Of a stretch of DNA of 64,000 nt, positions 41,690 through 51,285 are shown piece after piece. Origin of the DNA: Sphaerisporangium krabiense. Its GTDB lineage: Bacteria; Actinomycetota; Actinomycetes; Streptosporangiales; Streptosporangiaceae. Location: assembly GCF_014200435.1 (NCBI RefSeq), contig NZ_JACHBR010000001.1, positions 3,813,501 through 3,877,500 of the forward strand. Reading direction: 5' to 3'. A program made the translations under genes and the position numbers. The first letter of the stretch is position 1. Each line of letters opens with the position of its first letter. The notes under the pieces were generated by a model. That model was given only the letters and a program-made list of their open reading frames with translations, ran no database searches and had not been told where the DNA came from.

Positions 41690-42667
41690 TCAACCGGTCA
41701 CGGCGAAGTGGTGGACCGGCTTGTGGTACTGCTTCTTGTGGTAGTGCTTCTGCGGCTTGTAGTGCTCGCGGTGCTCGGGCACCCAGCGGTGGTGACGGCT
41801 GTCCCAGTGCGAGTGGTGGCCGCCGCCCTGGTCGGAGTAGCCCTCGATGAAGCGGCGGATGCCCTTGTCGATCAGGATCACGTTGTCGTCCCGCCTGTGC
41901 CACTTGTCGCACAGCCTGCGGAGCTCGTGCAGCCGCCTGTGGTGCCGGGACGACCCGTCGAGGCCGTCGTTGTCGTGGTTGCGGTGATGGAACCGATGGC
42001 AGATGTGGTCGAAGTCGTCGTGGTGACGGTCGCGGAAGCCCTCGTCGTCGTCGTCCTCGTCATCCGTGGACTGGTCGTCGTCCTTGTCCTCCTCCTTCTT
42101 CTTGCCGTCCTCCTTCTTCTCGTGGTCCTTCTTCTCGTGGTCCTTCTTGCCGTCGTCCTTCTTCTCCTCTTCGACGCGCTGCACCAGCACCGGCGAGGTG
42201 CTGGGGTCGAAGGAGGCGTTGCCCTGGTAGAAGGCGGTGATGTTGTGGCTGCCGTCGTCCAGGCTGGAGGTCGACAGGGTCGCCTGACCCGTGGCCTCGA
42301 GCTGGCCGCTTCCGAGCTCGCGCGAGCCGTTGCGGAAGATGACCGTGCCGGTGGGAATGATGTGGGTGCCGGTCGCCCGGACCGTGGCGGTGAAGGTGAC
42401 CGAGTGGCCCTTCTTGGACGGGTTCTGCGACGACGTCAGCGTGGCGCTGGTGGCGATCTGCCGGCGAACGGTGACGACGAAGCCCGTCTTCACGGGAGCG
42501 GACGGAAGCAGGGACGCTGCCTTGGCGCCTTGCGGCGCCTGGATCGCGTACGCGCTGCCGGGAGTGGCGGCGAGCACGCCGACCGCGAGAGCGCCCGTGA
42601 GAGCTGCGGTCAGCCATGAACGACCGACATTACGTTGGAGAGACCGTGAGTGACCGACGTCTTTCAT
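41690..42667 (-). CDS. Secreted Ig-like protein with Lys/Asp/Glu linker and His-rich tail
   Basis: A 325-residue exported protein. Signal peptide about 1-41 (SWLTAALTGALAVGVLAATPGSAYA). One bacterial Ig-like domain (about 60-165) has KKGHSVTFTATVRATG, PTGTVIFRNGS and GSHNITAFYQGNASF. A charged linker of repeated KKDHEKK and acidic runs follows. The last 114 residues contain 23 His, many as HH or HxH, with two Cys, ending KPVHHFAVTG. Such tails commonly bind zinc, nickel or copper; this is inference from composition. No catalytic motif and no wall-sorting signal are visible. ATG 42667 has AAAGGA upstream. Confidence 0.8.
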   Translation of the reverse strand: MKDVGHSRSLQRNVGRSWLTAALTGALAVGVLAATPGSAYAIQAPQGAKAASLLPSAPVKTGFVVTVRRQIATSATLTSSQNPSKKGHSVTFTATVRATGTHIIPTGTVIFRNGSRELGSGQLEATGQATLSTSSLDDGSHNITAFYQGNASFDPSTSPVLVQRVEEEKKDDGKKDHEKKDHEKKEDGKKKEEDKDDDQSTDDEDDDDEGFRDRHHDDFDHICHRFHHRNHDNDGLDGSSRHHRRLHELRRLCDKWHRRDDNVILIDKGIRRFIEGYSDQGGGHHSHWDSRHHRWVPEHREHYKPQKHYHKKQYHKPVHHFAVTG

Positions 42668-43185
42668 AAAGCGGTCCTTTTCTTTTTGCAGTTCAAAGTA
42701 AAGGAGCACCTCGATGCTGGCGCACCTGCATGACCGACCCTACTCATGGTCGACCTCGATACCGTTGTCCGACATGCGGGAGATTCGCGTGAGCGGCGAC
42801 TTAATTGCAAAAATTAGAAGGTCGCTACGCAATCATTTATGGCGATAAATCGGGCGGGCCTGCGGGTGGCGGCGCGGGCGGGAAGCCCTGTCGGGCCGGG
42901 AAAACCGCATGTACGAAGATCGGATCCGGCGCGGCGCGCGGATCGGCGGGCGCCCGGGAAATATTTTCTGGGGCGGCGTGTCGGGCACCGCTGTGTCATT
43001 CTTTGGCGGCCGTCGCGGCGTTGTTCCGGTAACCGCCGCCGACGTTGATGATCAAGGGGGATTGAGGGTGTATATGGGCTATGTCGGTATTCTTGAATTC
43101 ACGGTGATCTGTATGGATTCGCTCGGCACGGCCCCGCCTCGGGGGTGTGGGCGGCCGCCGGAAGGCGCGGGGATAGGGTTCCGGC
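42668..43185. other. 518-bp gene-free region
   Basis: Upstream region of the His-rich gene (minus) and of the oxidoreductase (plus). Short open frames here lack start-site support and family resemblance. It contains A+T-rich patches near 42795-42845 and 43060-43115 that may be promoters, but no specific element could be assigned. Confidence 0.5.
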
Positions 43186-44160
43186 ATGTTCGCCGTAACG
43201 TGCACAGCCACCGACCCTGACAACCCTCTCGCCGGGCTCACCCTCGGCGAGCGTCCCGAGCCCGAGGTCCCCGACGGGTGGACCACGGTCGCCGTCAGGG
43301 CCGCGGCGCTCAACCACCACGACGTCTGGACGCTCAAGGGCGTCGGCATCCGCCAGGACCGCCTGCCCATCGTGCTCGGCTGCGACGCCGCCGGGGTGGA
43401 CGAGGAGGGCAACGAGGTCATCGTCCACGCGGTGATCGGCACGCCGGTCAACGGGGACGAGACGCTGGACCCTAAGCGGTCGCTGCTCTCCGAGATCCAC
43501 GACGGCACCTTCGCGGACAAGGTGGCGGTGCCGCGCCGCAACCTCGTGCCCAAGCCGGCGGCGCTGTCGTTCGAGGAGGCGGCCTGCCTGCCCACGGCGT
43601 GGCTGACCGCCTACCGGATGCTGTTCGACAAGGCGGGACTGCAGCCGGGATCCACCGTGCTGGTGCAGGGCGCGGGCGGCGGCGTGGCCACCGCGCTCAT
43701 CGCGCTCGGCCGGGCCGGCGGCTACCGGGTCTGGGTCACGAGCCGCTCGGAGGAGAAGCGGGCGCGGGCCGTGGAGCTCGGCGCCGACCAGGCGTTCCCG
43801 ACGGGGGCGCGGCTGCCCGAGCGTGTGGACGCCGTGATGGAGACCGTCGGCCAGGCCACCTGGGACCACTCGCTGAAGTCGCTGCGCCCCGGCGGGCGGG
43901 TCGTCGTCTCGGGCGCGACGAGCGGCGCGGTGCCCCCGGCCGACCTCAACCGGGTCTTCTTCCTCCAGCTCTCGGTGGTCGGCTCCACCATGGGGACGCG
44001 GGACCAGCTCGGACGGCTCGCCACGTTCCTGGAGCAGACCGGCGTGCGCCCGATCGTGGACCGCGTGCTGCCGCTGACGCGGGCGGAGGAGGGCTTCGCG
44101 GCGATGGAGGAGGGCGAGCTCTTCGGGAAGATCGTCTTCACCGGGACGGCCGGGGCCTGA
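43186..44160 (+). CDS. Zinc-free MDR-family quinone oxidoreductase-like protein
   Basis: A 324-residue medium-chain dehydrogenase/reductase. The N-terminal GroES-like domain shows ALNHHDVWTLKGVG and PIVLGCDAAGVDEEG. The Rossmann domain begins STVLVQGAGGGVATALIALGRA and ends FFLQLSVVGSTMGTRDQL. The catalytic and structural zinc ligands of alcohol dehydrogenases are missing, so NADPH-dependent quinone or enone reduction is more likely. It has no operon partners. ATG 43186 lies in the run GGGTTCCGGCATG without a strong ribosome-binding site, so the start is moderately sure. Confidence 0.88.
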   Translation: MFAVTCTATDPDNPLAGLTLGERPEPEVPDGWTTVAVRAAALNHHDVWTLKGVGIRQDRLPIVLGCDAAGVDEEGNEVIVHAVIGTPVNGDETLDPKRSLLSEIHDGTFADKVAVPRRNLVPKPAALSFEEAACLPTAWLTAYRMLFDKAGLQPGSTVLVQGAGGGVATALIALGRAGGYRVWVTSRSEEKRARAVELGADQAFPTGARLPERVDAVMETVGQATWDHSLKSLRPGGRVVVSGATSGAVPPADLNRVFFLQLSVVGSTMGTRDQLGRLATFLEQTGVRPIVDRVLPLTRAEEGFAAMEEGELFGKIVFTGTAGA

Positions 44161-44568
44161 CGGCGTCCGGTACGTCCATGGCCTCCCGCCATGCGAATGG
44201 CCCCGGGCGGCACGTCAGGCAGAACCTGGCGCGCCGCGCGGGGCCGCATATGAACAACCGGTCGCCGTACGGCGGGGACCGACTTGTGGGATCGGGTTCT
44301 TGTTCACGCGGGTGATGCCCGACGAACCGTCACCGGTCACCCACCGTAGCGGGGTCCCGGGGGCGAGGTCCTGCTCTTCACCGTTTCGACACCGAATGGA
44401 CGGTGACATGGATACCGTCCCGCACGGTGGGCGTCGCGGCGCAGGACGGGGCGGCGGGGGACGTGGCGCGCCTGGCCCGGGTGCGCCGCGCGGGCGGCCG
44501 GGACGGCACGGGAAGTGGCTCGGGCGGACCCGGGCGCAGCAGGGGCGGGCGGAACCCGTAGAGGAGCA
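44161..44568. other. 408-bp gene-free region between convergent genes
   Basis: Lies between the oxidoreductase and the PadR regulator 3' ends. No supported gene, repeat or clear terminator hairpin was seen. Confidence 0.45.
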
Positions 44569-45327
44569 TCATCGGAGCGCGGCGCGGATCCGGCCGGCGG
44601 CCTCGTAGAGGGCGTCCTGGGCCGTGGCCAAAGCCTCCTCGGTCACCGACGCCGCCGCGGCCGCGCCGCGGATCTCCTCGACGAAGTCGGCGAGCATGCG
44701 CCCGAGCTCGGCGTCGCGGTCGGGCGAGCCGTGCCCGCCCCAGGTGCCCCGCCACGCGCCGCGCAGCCAGTCCTGCTTCCAGCGCTGTGACTCTTCCTTC
44801 CAGGCGCGCTTCTGGCGCTCGAACTCCTGCTTGTGCTCCTGCCAGGCCTGCTTCTGCTCGCGCCAGGCGTGCCGGTACTCCTCGCGGGCCGCGCGCAGGT
44901 CGTCCTTGGACCGGCGCTCGTCCTCCCGGGTGCCCTGCTGCCGCACCTCCCTGGCCATCTGGGTCAGTTCGTCGCGCAGGGACCGCACGGTGTCGCGCAC
45001 GTCCTCCTTGACCTCGCGGGCGATGTCGCGGATGGACTCGGAGATCTCCTGTTCGAGGTCGGCGAGCTCGTCCATGCGCGCCTCCAGCTCGGCGCGGCCC
45101 TTGTCGGTGATCGTGAAGACCTTCTTGCCCTCGACGACCTCGTGGGTGACGAGCCCCTCCTCTTCGAGGCGGGCGAGCCGGGGGTAGATCGTGCCGGGGG
45201 AGGGGGAGTAGACGCCGAGGAAGCGGTCCTGCAGGAGACGGATCACCTCGTACCCGTGCCTGGGGCTCTCCTCCAGCAGCTTCAGCAGGTACAGGCGCAG
45301 GCGTCCGTGGGCGAAAACCGGACTCAC
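44569..45327 (-). CDS. PadR-family regulator with long coiled-coil extension
   Basis: A 252-residue regulator. The N-terminal PadR winged helix (1-80) shows LRLYLLKLLEESPRHGYEVI, SPSPGTIYPRLARLEEEGLV and KKVFTITDKGRAEL. A very long charged helical region follows (about 85-200), rich in Glu, Arg, Lys and Trp (EEYRHAWREQKQAWQEHKQE), much longer than the usual PadR dimerisation helices. The C-terminus ends with a short helix pair. GTG 45327 overlaps the stop codon of the DUF4097 gene by four bases (GTGA), so the two are translationally coupled. Regulation of the operon by itself is likely for this family but not proven here. Confidence 0.88.
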   Translation of the reverse strand: MSPVFAHGRLRLYLLKLLEESPRHGYEVIRLLQDRFLGVYSPSPGTIYPRLARLEEEGLVTHEVVEGKKVFTITDKGRAELEARMDELADLEQEISESIRDIAREVKEDVRDTVRSLRDELTQMAREVRQQGTREDERRSKDDLRAAREEYRHAWREQKQAWQEHKQEFERQKRAWKEESQRWKQDWLRGAWRGTWGGHGSPDRDAELGRMLADFVEEIRGAAAAASVTEEALATAQDALYEAAGRIRAALR

Positions 45328-46118
45328 TTGTCTCTCCTCAGAAGGGTCACATCGGCGGACACCGTGTTGGCCGACACCGACGCCATTCCCCCGCCGAGCC
45401 GGCCGCTCATCGATTTCATCCCCAGGCGCCCCGTGGTGGTCAGCCCTGGGAACGCGCTGCTCAGGCGGCCCGAGGTGGAGCGCAGCGTCACGTCGGTCTC
45501 GACCTCCTGGGGCAGGCGGACGACGATGGCGCCGGACACGCTGTTCAGCGTGACGTGGCCGGTGGGCGGCAGTTCCAGGTCCGCGGTGATGCGGCCGGAC
45601 ACCGTCTTGGCCCGCAGGCGGTGCGGGGTGCCCGCGGCGACGACCAGCTCGCCGGCGACGCTGGTGAACGACAGGTCCCCGGACATGCCGCGGCTCTCGA
45701 CGGCCCCGGAGACGGTCTCGGCGTCGATGTCGCCGCTCACCCCGTCGAGGACGATCTCGCCGGAGACGCTCTTCACGCTGGTGCGGTTCTCCAGCCCGGT
45801 CACCAGCGCGGAGGCGGAGATCACGCCCGCCTGCACCGGGCAGTCCTTCGGCACCGTGAGCGTGACCGTGGTGCTGGGACGGCCGGCGCGCAGCCAGCCG
45901 AGGATGCCGTCCCAGGTGAGGTCCTTGTACGTCACGGTCAGGCGGCCGGTCTCGTCCTGCTCCACCAGTAACGGCGGCGTGTCGATGTCGCCGACCTCCA
46001 GGGTGGGCGGGCCGTCGCTGGCGAGGACGGCGAGCCGCCCGGCGACGATGCGCACGCTGAGCGCGCTCACCGCGTCGAAGGTCAGTTTCTCAGGCTTGTC
46101 GATGGTCCACGTGGACAT
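45324..46118 (-). CDS. DUF4097-family beta-helix-like protein
   Basis: A 264-residue protein of the DUF4097 (putative adhesin-like) family. It is a run of short beta repeats with alternating SVSG/TVSG motifs: SVKSVSGEIVLDGVSGDIDAETVSGAVESRG, split here only by residues of the same pattern, then AKTVSGRITADLEL and LNSVSGAIVVRL. No signal peptide is visible, suggesting a cytoplasmic or peripheral location in this subfamily. ATG 46118 is preferred (MSTWTIDKPEKL). It is first in an operon with the PadR regulator, a pairing often seen in actinobacteria; its biochemical role is unknown. Confidence 0.85.
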   Translation of the reverse strand: MSTWTIDKPEKLTFDAVSALSVRIVAGRLAVLASDGPPTLEVGDIDTPPLLVEQDETGRLTVTYKDLTWDGILGWLRAGRPSTTVTLTVPKDCPVQAGVISASALVTGLENRTSVKSVSGEIVLDGVSGDIDAETVSGAVESRGMSGDLSFTSVAGELVVAAGTPHRLRAKTVSGRITADLELPPTGHVTLNSVSGAIVVRLPQEVETDVTLRSTSGRLSSAFPGLTTTGRLGMKSMSGRLGGGMASVSANTVSADVTLLRRDK

Positions 46119-46158
46119 GGCCGCCCCGCTGGTCGATGGTCCCGAATGGCTCTGTACA

Positions 46159-46174
46159 AGACACGATATATCTC
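46159..46174. promoter_or_regulatory. Candidate PadR operator region
   Basis: An A+T-rich patch around GATATATC at 46164-46171, followed by ATGTATCGCGTATCGCG near 46190, lies 45-90 bp upstream of the DUF4097 gene. Palindromic TAT/ATA-containing sites are typical for PadR autoregulation; the exact site is not defined. Confidence 0.3.
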
Positions 46175-46226
46175 GTAGGTCGAAAGTCAAGATGTATCGC
46201 GTATCGCGTCCCCGGGGTGGGTGGCC

Positions 46227-46406
46227 TCAGTCCTCCTCGTCGTCGTCCAGCCGGGCGAGCCAGGTCGCCAGGCGCTCGACGGGCGTCTCGAACTCGGGGT
46301 TCAGGTCGACGAACTCGCGCAGCCGCTCGGCCAGCCAGAGCATGCCGACCTCCTCGGCGCCGCGCCGCTCGACGAGCTCCTCGATGCCCCTGTCGGTGAA
46401 GTACAT
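46227..46406 (-). CDS. DUF6104-family 59-residue protein
   Basis: A small conserved actinobacterial protein starting MYFTDRGIEELVERRGAEEV, with LWLAERLREFVDLNPEFE and VERLATWLARLDDDEED. The sequence matches the DUF6104 family as I remember it from streptomycetes. It is acidic, probably all-helical, with no signal or membrane segment. It sits directly downstream of kgd on the same strand, after that gene's terminator. The conserved neighbourhood hints at a link to the 2-oxoglutarate dehydrogenase complex, but no function is established. Confidence 0.82.
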   Translation of the reverse strand: MYFTDRGIEELVERRGAEEVGMLWLAERLREFVDLNPEFETPVERLATWLARLDDDEED

Positions 46407-46446
46407 CGCAACTCCAGGACATAACCGGAAATTTCCGGATAAACGG

Positions 46447-46482
46447 GGAAGTCCCCCACAGTGCCGTCTGCGGGGGACTTCC
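46447..46482 (-). terminator. kgd terminator
   Basis: GGAAGTCCCCC and GGGGGACTTCC, a perfect 11-bp stem extended by an inner CAG/CTG, 47 bp beyond the kgd stop codon and 41 bp before the DUF6104 start. Confidence 0.8.
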
Positions 46483-46529
46483 TCTGACAGAACACGGGAG
46501 ACCGGCCCCGGTCGCCCGGGGCCCGATCG

Positions 46530-49500
46530 TCAGCCCAGGCTCTCGGCGACGATGTGCTCCAGCTCGGCGTCGTGCGCCGCGTGCGAGCCCACCGCGGGCG
46601 AGGAGTTCGCCGAACGGGAGACCCGCCGCAGGCCGCGGCCCCCGAGCAGGCCCGGGTCCTCGGTGATCTTGAGCGTGAGGTACGGCCACGGACCCATGTT
46701 GACCGGCTCGTCCTGCGCCCAGATGAGCTCGGCGTCCTGGCCGTAGCGCGACAGCTCGGCCTGGAGCTCCTCCGCCGGGAACGGGTAGAGCCGCTCCAGG
46801 CGGACGACGGCCACGTCCGTGCGCCCCTGCTTGTCGCGGGCCGCCGCCAGGTCGTAGTACACCCGGCCCGAGCACAGGACCACCCGGCGCACCGCCGAGG
46901 GGTCGACCGTGGAGTCGCCGATGACCGCCCGGAACGCCCCCGAGGTGAACTCGTCCGCCGCCGAGGCCGCCGCCTTGAGCCGCAGCAGGGACTTCGGCGT
47001 GAAGACGACCAGCGGGCGGTGGCGGTTGGACAGGACCTGCCAGCGGAGCAGGTGGAAGTAGTTCGCCGGGGTGCTCGGCTGCGCGACCGTCATGTTGTCC
47101 AGCGCGCAGATCTGCAGGAACCGCTCGATGCGGGCCGAGGAGTGGTCCGGGCCCTGGCCCTCGTAGCCGTGCGGCAGCAGCAGCACGACCGAGGAGCGCT
47201 GGCCCCACTTCTGCTCGCCCGACGAGATGAACTCGTCGATGATCGACTGGGCGCCGTTGGCGAAGTCGCCGAACTGCGCCTCCCAGGCCACCAGGGCGTC
47301 CGGGCGCACGACGCTGTAGCCGTACTCGAAGCCCATCGCCGCGAACTCCGAGAGCAGGGAGTCGTAGACGTAGAACTTCGTGGTGCCCTCGTTGAACGTC
47401 TTCAGCGGGGTGTGCTCCTCGCCGGTGACGCGGTCGACCAGGACGGCGTGCCGCTGGCCGAAGGTGCCGCGGCGCGAGTCCTGCCCGACCAGGCGGACGG
47501 GGTGTCCGTCGATCAGCAGGGAGCCGAACGCGAGGGTCTCGCCCATGGCCCAGTCGATGGAGTCCTCGGTGACCATCTGGCCGCGGCGCTGCAGCAGCGG
47601 CGCCAGGCGCGGGTGGACCGTGAAGCCGTCGGGCAGCGTGAGCTGGGTCTCGACGACCCGCTTGATCACTTCCTCGGAGATGCCCGTCGGGGTCTCCTCG
47701 TGCGACCAGGGCACGACCTCGCCCGGGGCGGGCTTGACGACCGCGCCCGGCTCCAGGGGCCGCTTGCCGGCCTCGCGGGTCTCGGTGAAGGCCCGCTCCA
47801 GCTGCTCCTGGTAGTCGCGCAGGGCCTGCTCGGCCTCCTCGACCGTGATGTCGCCCCGGCCGATCAGCGCCTCGGTGTAGAGCTTGCGGATCGACCGCTT
47901 GGCGTCGATCAGGTCGTACATCAGGGGCTGGGTGAAGCTGGGGTTGTCGGTCTCGTTGTGGCCGCGGCGGCGGTAGCAGACCAGGTCGATGACGACGTCC
48001 TTGCGGAACGCCTGGCGGTACTCGTAGGCCAGGCGGCCGACGCGCACCACGGCCTCGGGGTCGTCGCCGTTGACGTGGAAGATCGGCGCCTGGATCATGC
48101 GCGCGACGTCGGTGGCGTAGACGCTGGAGCGCGAGGACGCCGGCGAGGTGGTGAACCCGACCTGGTTGTTGACCACGACGTGGACGGTGCCGCCGGTGCG
48201 GTAGCCGCGCAGCTGCGACAGGTGCAGCGTCTCGGCCACGACGCCCTGGCCGGCGAAGGCCGCGTCGCCGTGGACCAGCACGGGCAGGACGGTGAAGCCT
48301 TCCTCACCGCGCTCCAGCAGGTCCTGCTTGGCGCGGACGACGCCCTCGAGGACGGGGTCGACCGCCTCCAGGTGGGAGGGGTTGGCCACGACCGAACAGG
48401 CGATCTTGTTGCCGTCGGGGGCGGTGAAGTCGCCGGACGCGCCGAGGTGGTACTTCACGTCGCCGGAGCCGTGGGCGCTGCGCGGGTCGAGGTTGCCCTC
48501 GAACTCGCCGAAGACCTGGGCGTAGGACTTGCCGACGATGTTGGCGAGGACGTTCAGGCGGCCGCGGTGGGCCATGCCGATCACGACCTCGTCCAGGCTC
48601 TCCTCGGCGGCGGAGGAGATGACCGAGTCGAGCAGCGGGATCAGCGACTCGCCGCCCTCCAGCGAGAAGCGCTTCTGCCCGACGTACTTGGTCTGCAGGA
48701 AGGTCTCGAACGCCTCGGAGGTGTTGAGCCGCCGCAGGATGTTGAGCTGCTCCTCGCGGGTGGGCTTGGCGTGCGGCTTCTCGACCCGCGCCTGGATCCA
48801 GGCGCGCTCCTCGGGGTTCTGGATGTGCATGTACTCGATGCCGACCGTGCGGCAGTACGAGTCGCGCAGGACGCCGAGGATGTCGCGCAGCTTCATCAGC
48901 GGCTTGCCGCCGAAGCCGCCGGTGGCGAACTCGCGCTCAAGGTCCCACAGGGTGAGGCCGTGGGACTTGATGTCCAGGTCGGGGTGCTTGCGCTGGTTGT
49001 ACTCCAGCGGGTCGGTGTCGGCCATGAGGTGGCCGCGCACGCGGTAGGCGTGGATCAGCTCGATCACGCGCGCCGACTTGGCCACGTCGTCGTCGTGGCT
49101 GGCGGAGATGTCCGGGACCCAGCGGACCGGCTCGTAGGGGATGCGCAGCGCCTGGAAGATCTCGTCGTAGAAGCCGTCCTCGCCGAGGAGGAGCTGGTGG
49201 ATCTTGCGCAGGAACTCGCCGGACTGGGCGCCCTGGATGATGCGGTGGTCGTAGGTGCTGGTCAGCGTCATGACCTTGCTGACCGCGAGCCGCGTCAGGG
49301 TCTCGGGGGAGGCGCCCTGGTACTCGGCGGGGTACTCCATCGCGCCGACGCCGATGATCGTGCCCTGGCCGGGCATGAGGCGCGGGACCGAGTGGACGGT
49401 GCCGATCGTGCCGGGGTTGGTCAGGCTGATCGTGGTGCCGGCGAAGTCGTCGACGCCGAGCTTGCCGCCCCTGGCCTTGCGGACGATCTCTTCGTACGCC

Positions 49501-50219
49501 ATCCAGAACTGGCGGAAGTCGAGGGTCTCGGCGTTCTTGATCGAGGGCACGAGGAGCTGGCGGGAGCCGTCGCTCTTCGCCACGTCGATCGCCAGGCCCA
49601 GGCCGACGTGGGCCGGCCGGACCAGGGTCGGCTTGCCGTCGACCTCGGTGTAGGAGTGGTTCATGTCCGGCATCGCCGCGAGCGCCTTGACGATCGCGTA
49701 GCCGATGATGTGGGTGAACGACACCTTGCCGCCGCGGCCGCGCGACAGGTGGTTGTTGATGACGATGCGGTTGTCGATCAGCAGCTTGGCCGGGACCGCG
49801 CGCACGCTGGTGGCGGTCGGGACGGCGAGGCTGAGATCCATGTTGGCCGCGGTGCGGGCGGCGGCGCCGCGCAGGCGGACCTCCTCGCCCTCGACGTGCG
49901 GGGCCGCCTTGTCGGACTGCGGTGGAGCCGGAGTCGTCGCCTTGGGCGCCTTGGGGGCGGCCTTGGCCGGTGCGGGCTTGTCGGGAGCCACCGTGGCGGC
50001 GGCGGTCGGCGCCGCGGCGTCGGCCGTCTCGCCGTTGGGGCCGCCCGGTGCCGGTACGCGGCTCGTACCGGAATCGGGGTTGTAGTCAGCGAAGAAGTTC
50101 CACCAGGCCCGGTCCACGGACTCGGGATCCTGAAGGTACTTCTGGTACAGCTCGTCGACAAGCCACTCGTTCTGGCCGAAGTTGACCAGTGGGTTTGTCC
50201 GTGACGACTCAGACGACAC
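46530..50219 (-). CDS. kgd: Multifunctional 2-oxoglutarate dehydrogenase E1/E2 protein
   Basis: The actinobacterial fused Kgd/SucA-type enzyme of the TCA cycle, 1,229 residues. The N-terminal helix [20 protein letters not shown] is followed by an Ala/Pro-rich linker (about 50-110) and the E2-like acyltransferase domain (about 115-360) with [19 protein letters not shown] and the [12 protein letters not shown] active-site block. The ThDP-dependent E1 domain then runs to the end, with [21 protein letters not shown] and [11 protein letters not shown]. No lipoyl domain is present, as expected for this architecture; lipoate comes from another E2. Expression is monocistronic with its own terminator. 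GTG 50219 has GAGGG about 11 bases upstream. Confidence 0.95.
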   Translation of the reverse strand: MSSESSRTNPLVNFGQNEWLVDELYQKYLQDPESVDRAWWNFFADYNPDSGTSRVPAPGGPNGETADAAAPTAAATVAPDKPAPAKAAPKAPKATTPAPPQSDKAAPHVEGEEVRLRGAAARTAANMDLSLAVPTATSVRAVPAKLLIDNRIVINNHLSRGRGGKVSFTHIIGYAIVKALAAMPDMNHSYTEVDGKPTLVRPAHVGLGLAIDVAKSDGSRQLLVPSIKNAETLDFRQFWMAYEEIVRKARGGKLGVDDFAGTTISLTNPGTIGTVHSVPRLMPGQGTIIGVGAMEYPAEYQGASPETLTRLAVSKVMTLTSTYDHRIIQGAQSGEFLRKIHQLLLGEDGFYDEIFQALRIPYEPVRWVPDISASHDDDVAKSARVIELIHAYRVRGHLMADTDPLEYNQRKHPDLDIKSHGLTLWDLEREFATGGFGGKPLMKLRDILGVLRDSYCRTVGIEYMHIQNPEERAWIQARVEKPHAKPTREEQLNILRRLNTSEAFETFLQTKYVGQKRFSLEGGESLIPLLDSVISSAAEESLDEVVIGMAHRGRLNVLANIVGKSYAQVFGEFEGNLDPRSAHGSGDVKYHLGASGDFTAPDGNKIACSVVANPSHLEAVDPVLEGVVRAKQDLLERGEEGFTVLPVLVHGDAAFAGQGVVAETLHLSQLRGYRTGGTVHVVVNNQVGFTTSPASSRSSVYATDVARMIQAPIFHVNGDDPEAVVRVGRLAYEYRQAFRKDVVIDLVCYRRRGHNETDNPSFTQPLMYDLIDAKRSIRKLYTEALIGRGDITVEEAEQALRDYQEQLERAFTETREAGKRPLEPGAVVKPAPGEVVPWSHEETPTGISEEVIKRVVETQLTLPDGFTVHPRLAPLLQRRGQMVTEDSIDWAMGETLAFGSLLIDGHPVRLVGQDSRRGTFGQRHAVLVDRVTGEEHTPLKTFNEGTTKFYVYDSLLSEFAAMGFEYGYSVVRPDALVAWEAQFGDFANGAQSIIDEFISSGEQKWGQRSSVVLLLPHGYEGQGPDHSSARIERFLQICALDNMTVAQPSTPANYFHLLRWQVLSNRHRPLVVFTPKSLLRLKAAASAADEFTSGAFRAVIGDSTVDPSAVRRVVLCSGRVYYDLAAARDKQGRTDVAVVRLERLYPFPAEELQAELSRYGQDAELIWAQDEPVNMGPWPYLTLKITEDPGLLGGRGLRRVSRSANSSPAVGSHAAHDAELEHIVAESLG

Positions 50220-50537
50220 GGCGGAAATCGCCCTCTTCCGCAGATCGGCGTTGTTGAAATGAGGAACCTGTCCAAGGCTACTCGCCCAAATAGGTGGCGT
50301 GTGCGCTCTCGGGGGGGCTCACGGCCTGATCCTCCCAGGACCGTTCAAACTGGTCACGCCCGGGTAGTCCGTCCGGGGGGTGAGGCCATGCTCACCCCGG
50401 CGGGCAGGCGCCTCTCACCTGCTCGGCACAGGACCTCGCCCGCCGGGGCGGGACGAGGGGGCGGCGGCCGGTCGCGCGTGCGCCGCCGTCTCACTTCATG
50501 ATATCGCCATCTCAGCTTACGGATGCCGGGCGGGGCG
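50220..50537. other. 318-bp gene-free region upstream of kgd
   Basis: Contains the presumed kgd promoter on the minus strand and the 3' flank of the B3/4 gene. No strong hairpin, repeat or known operator was recognised. Confidence 0.45.
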
Positions 50538-51200
50538 TCACGCGCCGGCGAGCCGTGACTCGACGCGGACCTCCGGGGTGATCTCGCGCAGCCGTTCGAC
50601 CAGCTCGTCCCCCGCCGCCCGCAGGGCTTCGAGCGGCATCGGCGCGAGGCGCTCCAGCAGGAACAGGGCGTCGGTGGTGTCCTCGGTGATGCGGGTGCGC
50701 ACGCACTGGCGCCAGTTCCACCTGCGGCAGGTGACCCCGCGGTCGTCCCGCCAGACGACCTCGCCGATCTCGGGGTGGTCGACGACGACCTCGCCCTTCT
50801 CCATCGCGTCGAACGGCTCGTCGCCGCTCGCGCGGACCAGCCGCGCCGTGCCCTCGTAGTGCGCCAGGTCCTCGCCGCCGATGGGCAGGACGTGGCGGAC
50901 GCTGACCGCGTTGTAGGCGTCCACGACGAGGTTGATCTCCGGGGGCGGCATCCGGCGCACCAGGGCGTCCACCGACGGGCGGGTGCGCTGGGGCTTGGCG
51001 CCGAACGCGCGGTAGGCGTCGTGCCAGGCGGCGATGTGCTCGTGGGACGGCGGGACGGCCTCGGCCGCGGCCTCGGCGAGCCAGGCGCGGGAGCGGTCGT
51101 CGGAGGGGCCGCCGCGCAGCCCGTACGCGCCGACGACGAGCACCCGGAAGTCCGGGCGCAGCTCGGTGACGGCCTCGTCCACCCAGATGCCCTCGATCAT
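50538..51200 (-). CDS. B3/B4 tRNA-binding-domain protein
   Basis: A 220-residue stand-alone B3/4 domain as found in the beta subunit of phenylalanyl-tRNA synthetase. Characteristic segments are HIAAWHDAYRAFGAKPQRTRPSV, split here by ordinary family variation, then PPEINLVVDAYNAVSVRHVLPIGGEDL and GEVVWRDDRGVTCRRWNWRQC. Free-standing B3/4 proteins are thought to edit or handle amino acids or tRNA, but most are uncharacterised. It is divergent from the ArsR-MFS operon with 85 bp between start codons, in which the 42-bp palindrome lies. Control by that ArsR protein is therefore possible. Confidence 0.87.
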   Translation of the reverse strand: MIEGIWVDEAVTELRPDFRVLVVGAYGLRGGPSDDRSRAWLAEAAAEAVPPSHEHIAAWHDAYRAFGAKPQRTRPSVDALVRRMPPPEINLVVDAYNAVSVRHVLPIGGEDLAHYEGTARLVRASGDEPFDAMEKGEVVVDHPEIGEVVWRDDRGVTCRRWNWRQCVRTRITEDTTDALFLLERLAPMPLEALRAAGDELVERLREITPEVRVESRLAGA

Positions 51201-51238
51201 GCCGCCACATTAGCCGGGGAAGGAGAGCGCTAGGACCG

Positions 51239-51280
51239 CAAAGAGATGTTTGCAAAGAGAGCTTTGCAAAGCTATCTTTG
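51239..51280. promoter_or_regulatory. 42-bp near-palindromic operator before the ArsR gene
   Basis: Left arm CAAAGAGATGTTTGCAAAG (51239-51257), spacer AGAG, right arm CTTTGCAAAGCTATCTTTG (51262-51280); 16 of 19 positions pair. A perfect 12-bp core GCTTTGCAAAGC is at 51261-51272. It lies in the divergent promoter region, ending five bases before the ArsR start. Confidence 0.75.
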
Positions 51281-51285
51281 GGAAT

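Noticed and set aside
42805..43032. Short plus-strand frame of 75 codons in the gene-free region
   Set aside because: No ribosome-binding site, Gly/Ala/Arg-skewed composition and no family pattern.
46554..50204. Very long open frame on the plus strand opposite kgd
   Set aside because: It mirrors the codon phase of the real kgd gene in high-G+C DNA, has Arg/Ala/Gly-skewed composition and no family resemblance.
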